A DNA stretch of 64,000 nucleotides from Prescottella equi (GTDB lineage Bacteria; Actinomycetota; Actinomycetes; Mycobacteriales; Mycobacteriaceae), in NCBI RefSeq assembly GCF_020171745.1, contig NZ_JAIVAH010000007.1, positions 186,001 to 250,000 on the forward strand, written 5' to 3'. Under the pieces are notes generated by a model, which saw only the letters and a list, made by a program, of their open reading frames with translations, was not told the DNA's origin and made no database searches. A program made the translations under genes and the position numbers. Shown in pieces: positions 57,964-64,000 of the stretch (its first letter is position 1; each line of letters begins with the position of its first letter).

Positions 57964-58270
57964 CGTCGTCCTTCGGAGGGGGCCGGCCGGGTCTGGCGGC
58001 CGGATCGAGGTGGGACGTCAGTTCGGTGCGGGCACACACGTGCCCACAGGGCGATGAGCAAAGCCTGATGAATCGAAAGACCTTGTGATGCGGGCGATCA
58101 CGACGATGGGACGCCCGCTCGAAGTCGTACCGTCGACCGGTGCACCGATCGACCGTACGCTGATTCGTACTATGTACGGTGCAGTGCACGCTGTCAATCG
58201 GTGGCGCGAATTCTCCGTGAACTCGGAGCCGACAGAACAACCCGGTCCGTGCCGGGGCGGGCAGTAAGGA
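57964..58270. promoter_or_regulatory. Control region upstream of the MHS operon
   Basis: A 307-bp gap without a convincing gene. ACCGTAC (58152-58158) and GTACGGT (58174-58180) form an inverted repeat, the right half overlapping CGTAC-TAT-GTACG (58166-58178). GTGCA-G-TGCAC (58179-58189) follows directly. The ACCGTAC element recurs before the reductase gene at 59072. A 60-codon plus-strand ORF here lacks a ribosome site and looks spurious. Confidence 0.55.
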
Positions 58271-58957
58271 TCAGGCGCCGTTGCTGCCGTCGATCATCCG
58301 GACCACACTTTCGACGAACGCCTCGAGCCCGAACTCGAAATGCTCGTCGGACGCGAGGTCGGCGACATCGGCGGCGTGCGCAACGACCTGCGGGAACTTC
58401 TCGATCGGCAGACCCGCGTAGAAATGCCGCCGCTGGCGACGCTGCTCGGCCGCATCCGAGCCGTTCCGGCCCCACGGCCGTGGCGCCTGATAACTGGCAA
58501 AGCCCAGCGCGTAGGTGACCAGAAATCCGTAAGACCGCACGGCGACCGGGCCGGGAACGCCGGCGTCGACGAGCTTCTGGACCACCGCTTCCATGGCCCC
58601 ACCCAGAGCGGCCTGACTGTCGGTGACTCGCGTGGCGAACAGGCGCACCACGGCGGGTTGTTCGCGCATTGTCGAGAGGAAAGCGCCTCCGACCGTGCGC
58701 AGCGCCTCGGCCGGATCCGCGTCCAACTCCTCGGGGAGTTGCATCCGCCCCAACACATGGTCGGCCATCGCGTCGAGTATCTCGTCCTTGCTGCGGAAAT
58801 GCCCGTAGAGGGTCATGGCACCCACACCTAGTTCTGCCGCGAGGCGCCGCATCGTGAGACGGTCGAGGTCTGATTCGGCGTTGCAGATACTCAGCGCCAC
58901 CTCGACGATTCGCTCGCGGGTGAGCGGGCGGGCGGAGCGCTTCTGCTGTCGCACCAT
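58271..58957 (-). CDS. TetR-family regulator of the catabolic cluster
   Basis: A 228-aa TetR protein. The HTH reads MRRLAAELGVGAMTLYGHFR, followed by a TetR_C-type helical domain (SYGFLVTYALGFASYQAP). ATG at 58957 with GAGGAG upstream. It is divergent from the reductase-oxygenase operon and upstream of the transporter, and palindromes lie before all three transcription units. A ligand-released repressor is likely. Confidence 0.87.
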   Translation of the reverse strand: MVRQQKRSARPLTRERIVEVALSICNAESDLDRLTMRRLAAELGVGAMTLYGHFRSKDEILDAMADHVLGRMQLPEELDADPAEALRTVGGAFLSTMREQPAVVRLFATRVTDSQAALGGAMEAVVQKLVDAGVPGPVAVRSYGFLVTYALGFASYQAPRPWGRNGSDAAEQRRQRRHFYAGLPIEKFPQVVAHAADVADLASDEHFEFGLEAFVESVVRMIDGSNGA

Positions 58958-58990
58958 GAGTCTCCTCGGATCATTCGGCTTCCCAACCGT

Positions 58991-59007
58991 ACCGGACACT
59001 GTCCGGT
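58991..59007. promoter_or_regulatory. Perfect palindrome before the TetR gene
   Basis: ACCGGACACTGTCCGGT: 8-bp arms and one central C, 34 bp before the TetR start. A typical autoregulatory TetR operator by shape and position. Confidence 0.68.
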
Positions 59008-59072
59008 CGCTCGTACGCCCAGGTGAGGACCAGTTCCCCTGCTCGAGATGCACGCGCTATCCGATCGGTGTA

Positions 59073-59087
59073 CCGTACGCCGTACGG
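59073..59087. promoter_or_regulatory. Perfect palindrome before the reductase gene
   Basis: CCGTACGCCGTACGG: 7-bp arms and one central C, 19 bp before the ATG and just before the AGAAGGGAA ribosome site. The ACCGTAC element is shared with the transporter control region. Confidence 0.65.
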
Positions 59088-59106
59088 ACCGTCAGAAGGG
59101 AATCAA

Positions 59107-60048
59107 ATGGACAGGGAGACAGGGGTTTTAGAACTCGAAGTCGTAGCACTACGACGCGAGTCGGAGGACGTCCTCTCCGTCGAGCTCGCCGACCCGGAAC
59201 AGCGGGCACTACCGCCCTGGTCACCAGGCGCGCACATCGACCTCGGGCTGCCCGAACACATCCGTCAGTACTCACTGATCGGCGATCCCGGGCACAACCG
59301 TAGCTATCGGATCGCAGTCCTTCGGGAGCCGGCTTCGACCGGTGGCTCCCGGTACGTACACGAGGTGTTGCGACCGGGCGAACTCGTCGAAGTCGGCGGT
59401 CCACGAAACAATTTCGAGCTCGTTGACGCAACGAACTACGTGTTCGTGGCTGGCGGCGTCGGCATCACGCCCCTGCTACCGATGCTGCGGCACGTACAGT
59501 CCCGCGGTTGCAGTTGGCGCCTACACTACGGCGGCCGGTCACGACGATCGATGGCCTACCTCGACGAACTTGCGGCCTACGGCGAACGCGTCGTGATCCG
59601 GCCTTTCGACGAGTACGGTCATCTCGACCTCGAGTCCGCCCTGGGCGATCCGGCCGACGGCACCGCGATCTACTGCTGTGGGCCTGAGGGACTGATCGCG
59701 GCCGTCGAACAGCGGTGCGAGGAATGGCCTTCCGGCACATTGCACGTGGAACGCTTCGCGTCCGCGTCTCGCGACGACGAATCCGAACTATTGCCGTTCG
59801 AGCTGGTCCTCGATCGTTCCGGGTTGCGCGTTCCCGTGCCGGCGGCCACGTCGGCCCTCGACGCCCTCGACGCCCTCGGCATCGTCGTGCCGAGCGCGTG
59901 CCGGGACGGGGTCTGCGGTAGTTGCGCCACGAAGGTGCTTTCCGGCGTCCCACTGCACCGTGATTCGGTCACGCCCGAGGACTGCACCGACATCCTCATG
60001 CCCTGCGTGTCGCGCGCACGGACCCCCGAGCTCGTTCTCGACCTCTGA
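59107..60048 (+). CDS. VanB-type oxygenase reductase (FMN/NAD/2Fe-2S)
   Basis: This 313-aa reductase has an N-terminal flavin domain (RQYSLIGDP about residue 54), an NAD domain (FVAGGVGITPLLPMLRHV, YCCGPEGL) and a C-terminal plant-type ferredoxin with Cys 265, 270, 273 and 300 (CRDGVCGSC ... LMPCVS). It feeds electrons to the Rieske oxygenase encoded 68 nt downstream. The ATG at 59107 follows AGAAGGGAA; the frame runs upstream through the operator without a better start. Confidence 0.9.
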   Translation: MDRETGVLELEVVALRRESEDVLSVELADPEQRALPPWSPGAHIDLGLPEHIRQYSLIGDPGHNRSYRIAVLREPASTGGSRYVHEVLRPGELVEVGGPRNNFELVDATNYVFVAGGVGITPLLPMLRHVQSRGCSWRLHYGGRSRRSMAYLDELAAYGERVVIRPFDEYGHLDLESALGDPADGTAIYCCGPEGLIAAVEQRCEEWPSGTLHVERFASASRDDESELLPFELVLDRSGLRVPVPAATSALDALDALGIVVPSACRDGVCGSCATKVLSGVPLHRDSVTPEDCTDILMPCVSRARTPELVLDL

Positions 60049-60116
60049 TTGCGGTTCACCCCGGACAGCCTGGCGCTCACGTGCACGGCTGCCACAATCC
60101 CACGTCTGGAGAAATC

Positions 60117-61352
60117 GTGAGCACTACAGCCGAACCAACGCCCGCCGTCGCTCCCCGCCGCGCCCGGCGTTCGCGAACCACCCCCCTTACAGCCGAACCA
60201 CAACCACAGACGGGCCCCCCTGTGCAAGGAGGCACCGACTGGAAGGCATGGCCGAAGTACAACTCTGCGACCGTCGGACTTCGCAACTACTGGTACCCCA
60301 CCATCTGGGCACACCAGGTTCAGGAGAAGCCGGTTCCCATCACGCTGGCGGGCGAACGGATCGTGTTCGTCCGTGACGGCAAAGTCGTGCGCGGCCTGCA
60401 CGATCGGTGTCCACATCGCGGAGTCCCGCTGTCGCTCGGCAGGCGACAGTACCCAGGCACCATCAGCTGCGCGTATCACGGTTGGACGTTCGGTCTCGAG
60501 ACCGGCGAACTGAAGGCGGTTCTCACGGACGGCCCGGACAGCCCCATCTGTGGCAAGGCGTCGGTGGCGACCTATCCCGTCGAAGAGCGACTGGGCCTGC
60601 TCTGGGTGTACATCGGTGACGTCGCCGAAGGCGATGCTCCGCCACCGGTCGAGCGGGACATCCCGGCGGAGCTGACCGAGAACACGCTCGTACTCGGCGG
60701 CAGAAACGAGGTACGAAATGGTAACTGGCGTTTCGCAGCCGAGAACGGGTTCGACGAGGGCCACGCGAAGTACCTGCACAACACGGCATTGTGGCGGCTC
60801 TTCAAGATCATGCCGGCATGGAACGAGACACGCATTGTCGAGCGCGACGGATGGCTCATCCGGGTCCAGGACAAGCTGCACTGGGAGGCCGACTTCCCCG
60901 GCGTCGGCCGGTTCACCAACAAGCGCTGGTGGAAACGCATCCCACTCCCCGACCGCCCGGGCAAGAACGGCAACGCCAATCCGGTCATCGACGCGATGGA
61001 CATTCCCGGATTCGTATCGATCCGATTGCCGGGGTTGCTCCGGGTCGCGTACCCGAAGTTCATCCACTACGAGTGGTACGTCCCGGTCGACGCCGACCAC
61101 GTCCGCTACGTGCAGATCATGGTGCGGTTCGAGACCGGTGGCACCGCACTCGCGTTCAAGGCGAAGTACCTGGCCGCGTTCCGGTGGCTCTTCCACGGTC
61201 AGTTCACCCGTCAGGACGCATGGATGGTCGACGTCACCGATGCGCCCCCGGAGCGGCTCTACCGGCCGGACCTGTCGATCTCGGCGTGGCGCCGGCACAT
61301 CGAACAGGCGTCTCCCGCTGTCCAGCCGATCGAGCGCCGCGTCGGTCACTGA
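60117..61352 (+). CDS. Rieske non-heme iron oxygenase, terminal component
   Basis: A 411-aa oxygenase. The Rieske cluster ligands are Cys98, His100, Cys118 and His121 (CPHRG ... CAYHGW). The mononuclear iron site is in ENGFDEGHAKYLHN with His216 and His221. The first 40 residues are a Pro/Arg/Thr-rich disordered tail. The single-subunit, two-component layout with a VanB-type reductase is like vanillate demethylase or carbazole oxygenase-type systems. Substrate unknown. GTG start with GGAG upstream. Confidence 0.88.
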   Translation: MSTTAEPTPAVAPRRARRSRTTPLTAEPQPQTGPPVQGGTDWKAWPKYNSATVGLRNYWYPTIWAHQVQEKPVPITLAGERIVFVRDGKVVRGLHDRCPHRGVPLSLGRRQYPGTISCAYHGWTFGLETGELKAVLTDGPDSPICGKASVATYPVEERLGLLWVYIGDVAEGDAPPPVERDIPAELTENTLVLGGRNEVRNGNWRFAAENGFDEGHAKYLHNTALWRLFKIMPAWNETRIVERDGWLIRVQDKLHWEADFPGVGRFTNKRWWKRIPLPDRPGKNGNANPVIDAMDIPGFVSIRLPGLLRVAYPKFIHYEWYVPVDADHVRYVQIMVRFETGGTALAFKAKYLAAFRWLFHGQFTRQDAWMVDVTDAPPERLYRPDLSISAWRRHIEQASPAVQPIERRVGH

Positions 61353-61427
61353 CCTACCGCTCGCAGCCGCAGCGACGCCGTCGCGGTACCGGTCGTCGTC
61401 TTCCTCACCGACAGGAGTCGAATCATC

Positions 61428-61559
61428 ATGTCCCCCCGCATCACCGCTATGGCGGTCGTCGCCGTCACCTCAGCGGTCGTCCTCGCGCAGCGCACGCACC
61501 TGCTCGCGCGACTCGGTCGTGGCACCACGGTGCGTTCCGTAGCCAAGGGCGCCCGATGA
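61428..61559 (+). CDS. 43-aa membrane peptide within the oxygenase operon
   Basis: The ATG at 61428 is preceded by AGGAG, and the stop overlaps the next start as ATGA, so translation is coupled to the M20-like gene. Residues 5-20 form one hydrophobic helix (ITAMAVVAVTSAVVLA) followed by a basic tail (RLGRGTTVRSVAKGAR). It resembles no family I know. Confidence 0.62.
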   Translation: MSPRITAMAVVAVTSAVVLAQRTHLLARLGRGTTVRSVAKGAR

Positions 61560-62893
61560 TCGCCCTCACCGAAGAGCAGGAACGGTTCGTCTCCGAGGCG
61601 TGCGCGCACGTCCGCCCGGAGCGGCTCACCGAACTGGTCGTAGCGATGGTGAATATCCCGAGCCCGACCGGCGAGGAGGCCACGCTCGCCCGATTTCTCA
61701 CCGAGACCCTCGACGATATCGGCCTGCAGGCGCACTACCAGCAGATCGACGAGCACCAGGGCAACGCCGTAGGTCGACTCCGGGGCACGGGTGCCGGCGA
61801 GGACGTGCTTCTCTATGCCCCGATCGACACCCTGACCGTCGGCGACGCTACCGAGGACGTCCCCTGGGTCGGACCGGAGTTGCGGGCGGACATGCGCCCC
61901 CGCGCCGAGGTCCACGGCGATCACATCCTCGGGCTCGGCGCCAGCAATCCCAAGGGCCACGCCGCGGCGGTTGTTGCTGCGGCAGAGGCGATCACACGTA
62001 GCAGGGTTCCGCTGCAAGGCGATATCCTAGTCGGGCTCGGGGCAGGCGGCATGCCGACCAATGCCCGTCTCACGCACGGATCGACCCGGCACAATACCGG
62101 CCAGGGCGTCGGCTGCTCGTTCCTCCTCGAACAGGGCTGGTGGGCCGATCACGCGCTCATCGCCAAGCCTGGCTGGGCGGTCGCGTGGGAGGAGGTCGGC
62201 TTGTGTTGGTTCGACGTCCGCGTCGGCGGAACCTATACGTACGTCGGCAGTCGACATCGGATGCCCTACCGGAACGCGATCGACTGTGCCGCAACCGTCG
62301 TCGCCGGCCTCGAACGTTGGTTTCCCCGATACGCCGAACGACACACCGACGGCCTGGTCGCACCGCAGGGCATTGTGTCCTCCATCGAGGGCGGTAGGCG
62401 ACGGCTGGCCGCGGTCACTCCGGCGGAGTGCCGGCTACGGGTCGACCTCCGTATCAGCCCCCGCACTTCGCCGGCCGAGGCGCGGCGAGAGTTCGGAGCA
62501 GCCCTTGCCGCGATCTGTGCCGAACATCCGGACCTGGACGTCGACTGGGACATGGTGCTCGCCATCCCGGGCACTCACACCCCAGAGGACGCTCCGGTCG
62601 TCGCCGCCGCGAAACACGCGTGGGAACGGCTCGAGGGTCGCGCCCACGCACCAATTGTCGCGAACAGCGGCGCCACCGACGCCAACATCCTGCGCTCCCG
62701 CGGCCTCTCGACCGCACGAATCGGGATGGACCGCATCGGCCCGGATGCCCCATTGCCCCTGGACTTTCCGTCGGGGATGAATGTGATCGACATTCGGGAA
62801 GCGGTCCGACTCACCCGGGCGATCGTGCACACTGCGATCACCCTGTGCACGCGGCCCCGTTCGACAAGACCGACGGGGGCCGGCGATGAGTGA
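61556..62893 (+). CDS. M20-fold protein lacking metal ligands
   Basis: This 445-aa protein follows the M20 peptidase/aminoacylase layout: catalytic domain, an inserted dimerisation domain (RHRMPYRNAIDCAATVVAGL) and a return to the catalytic domain. Each metal-binding motif is altered. The usual HxD is PID (89-91), the bridging Asp of GxGxxDxKG is Asn131 (GLGASNPKGH), the EE pair is absent near 158-170, and the final His motif reads PSGMNVIDI. An enzyme using a different mechanism, or a binding protein, is likely. It overlaps both neighbours, so it is an integral part of the operon. Confidence 0.82.
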   Translation: MIALTEEQERFVSEACAHVRPERLTELVVAMVNIPSPTGEEATLARFLTETLDDIGLQAHYQQIDEHQGNAVGRLRGTGAGEDVLLYAPIDTLTVGDATEDVPWVGPELRADMRPRAEVHGDHILGLGASNPKGHAAAVVAAAEAITRSRVPLQGDILVGLGAGGMPTNARLTHGSTRHNTGQGVGCSFLLEQGWWADHALIAKPGWAVAWEEVGLCWFDVRVGGTYTYVGSRHRMPYRNAIDCAATVVAGLERWFPRYAERHTDGLVAPQGIVSSIEGGRRRLAAVTPAECRLRVDLRISPRTSPAEARREFGAALAAICAEHPDLDVDWDMVLAIPGTHTPEDAPVVAAAKHAWERLEGRAHAPIVANSGATDANILRSRGLSTARIGMDRIGPDAPLPLDFPSGMNVIDIREAVRLTRAIVHTAITLCTRPRSTRPTGAGDE

Positions 62894-63848
62894 ACTCGTC
62901 CTGGGCATCGGCGCCTCGCACAGCACCTTGATGAACACGCACTGGGACGAGGTCGCCGATCTCGCTGCGGCCCAGCGCTTCCGAGACGGCCTGGCCACCG
63001 CGCGTGACGCCCTCGCCGCCGCCGAGCCCGACGCAGTCGTAATCATCGGATCCAACCACTTTCGTGGCATGTTCCTCGATCTCATGCCGGCTTTCACCAT
63101 CGGAGTGGCCGAGGTCAACGGCGCGGGCGAAGCAGGGACGCCGGACGGCGCCCTTCCGGTCGACACCGCCCTTGCACGAACACTGGTCGACGGGCTGGTG
63201 TCGCAGGGTTTCGATCCCGCCTTCTCGCTGCGCCTGACCGTCGACCACGGCATCACCCACTCGCTGCAGCACCTGATCCCCGCGCTCGACGTTCCGATCG
63301 TGCCGGTGGTCGTCAACATGTTCGCACCGCCACTACCGACGTTGCGACGCTGTCGCGACCTCGGCCGGGCACTGGCTGCGGCGATCCACGGTGACGGCGC
63401 GGACAAGCGCGTCGCCGTCATCGCCTCCGGGGGGCTGTCCCACCGGCTGCCGTGGCCGAAATGGTTCGCGGCATTGTCCGACGACGACCGATTTCTCGTC
63501 GAAGCCTGGCTGAACGGCCGCAACAACTGGGGCGATTACGAGGTTCGGCGCCGACAGATCGTGCGCGCCGCACACCCGGACATCAACGAGGGATTCGACG
63601 AGTGGTTCTTGAAGACACTCGAAACCGGTGATGCTACGGCACTGCTCGAGTGGACCGATTCCGACCTCGAGACAGAGGCCGGGAACGGCGCGCACGAGCT
63701 ACGGGCCTGGATCGCGATGACAGCGGCGCTGGCGGAGCTCGGCCCGGTCACCGCAACCACCCTCGCGTACGGCGCCGTCCCGAACTGGCTGACCGGCATG
63801 GGCGTCAGTGTGCTCACCCCATCCACAACCGAGGAGATCATCGAATGA
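62886..63848 (+). CDS. Class III extradiol ring-cleavage dioxygenase (MhpB/LigB type)
   Basis: A 320-aa LigB-fold dioxygenase. His12 (GASHST), His58 (GSNHFRG), the DHG with His121 (LRLTVDHGITH) and His186 in IASGGLSHRLPWP are in the right places for metal binding and acid/base catalysis. LDVPIVPVVVNMFAPPLPT and the C-terminal AVPNWLTGMG also match 2,3-dihydroxyphenylpropionate dioxygenase MhpB. It opens a catechol ring next to a hydroxyl group. It overlaps the M20-like gene by 8 bases and the hydrolase by 4. Confidence 0.9.
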   Translation: MSELVLGIGASHSTLMNTHWDEVADLAAAQRFRDGLATARDALAAAEPDAVVIIGSNHFRGMFLDLMPAFTIGVAEVNGAGEAGTPDGALPVDTALARTLVDGLVSQGFDPAFSLRLTVDHGITHSLQHLIPALDVPIVPVVVNMFAPPLPTLRRCRDLGRALAAAIHGDGADKRVAVIASGGLSHRLPWPKWFAALSDDDRFLVEAWLNGRNNWGDYEVRRRQIVRAAHPDINEGFDEWFLKTLETGDATALLEWTDSDLETEAGNGAHELRAWIAMTAALAELGPVTATTLAYGAVPNWLTGMGVSVLTPSTTEEIIE

Positions 63849-64000
63849 CAATCTGGACGGACCTCGCAGGCACCGACTTCGAGGTGTCGCACAGCCCGAT
63901 CGACGGTGCGCAGACCCGGGTGCTGCGCGCCGGCAGCGGCGACGCGGTCGTAATGCTGCACGGAACGAGCGGACACCTCGAAGCTTTCGTGCGTAATATC
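63845..64000 (+). CDS. Alpha/beta hydrolase, N-terminal part (cut by window edge)
   Basis: The ATG overlaps the dioxygenase stop (ATGA). The 52 visible codons begin MTIWTDLAGTDFEVSH and reach the oxyanion motif VVMLHGTSGHLEAF, typical of meta-cleavage product C-C hydrolases such as MhpC. The nucleophile and His lie outside the window. Position after an MhpB-like gene supports hydrolysis of the ring-fission product. Confidence 0.75.
   Translation, partial: MTIWTDLAGTDFEVSHSPIDGAQTRVLRAGSGDAVVMLHGTSGHLEAFVRNI

Noticed and set aside
58085-58267. A 60-codon plus-strand ORF in the transporter control region
   Set aside because: It has no ribosome site and covers the operator repeats; the residues show no motif.

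Overview
The window is high-GC actinobacterial DNA and most probably comes from Rhodococcus or a close mycolate-containing relative. The evidence is the set of mycobacterial/rhodococcal-type genes: a ferredoxin-fused FprB, FadE25, FadB2, Ltp1, the KshA steroid 9-alpha-hydroxylase oxygenase, an MTB12-like lipoprotein, an LigC/LigD-polymerase pair and an L,D-transpeptidase. No rRNA, tRNA, CRISPR array or insertion sequence was seen. Species assignment is inference.

Layout. 1-8.2 kb: mostly minus-strand housekeeping genes (L,D-transpeptidase cut by the window edge, fprB, dodecin, serine hydrolase, LigD-type polymerase, LigC ligase, AhpD-like protein) and a divergent MocR regulator. 8.2-11.6 kb: OsmC, CorA, a gamma-carbonic-anhydrase-like protein and a GntR regulator. 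Two leader ORFs too short for normal gene calling lie here: a Cys-rich TRRRHVDF-type peptide before osmC, and a nine-codon ORF inside a hairpin before corA. 11.7-15.6 kb: an MFS pump, a GAF-LuxR regulator and an acyl-CoA ligase. 15.7-22.1 kb: a beta-oxidation operon (ltp1, SRPBCC, MaoC, SDR, double-length FadE) with a divergent TetR gene and paired operators.

22.1-46.5 kb is one giant nonribosomal peptide synthetase gene of about 8,100 codons. Its domain order is C-T / C-A-T / C-A-T-E / C-A-T / C-A-T-E / C-A-T / C-A-T-TE, which predicts an N-capped peptide with six A-domain-selected residues. Two of these are Thr-like, and residues 2 and 4 are epimerised. It begins with an unusual C-T pair that has no A domain, and has no accessory biosynthetic genes beside it. 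A TetR gene is divergent from it.

46.6-55.7 kb: TetR, fadE25 with two copies of a near-perfect operator, fadB2 between two tiny secreted/membrane-type peptide genes (54 aa Gly-rich, 45 aa hydrophobic), an unidentified barrel-like protein, kshA with a translationally linked 72-aa Cys-rich protein, two lipoproteins and a 14-TM efflux pump.

55.8-64 kb: a catabolic gene cluster. An alpha/beta hydrolase and an MHS-type transporter on the minus strand, plus a TetR regulator, face a plus-strand operon: VanB-type reductase, Rieske oxygenase, 43-aa membrane peptide, an M20-fold protein lacking its metal ligands, an MhpB/LigB extradiol dioxygenase and another alpha/beta hydrolase that runs off the end. 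Together they suggest uptake, oxygenation, meta ring cleavage and hydrolysis of an aromatic acid of unknown identity.
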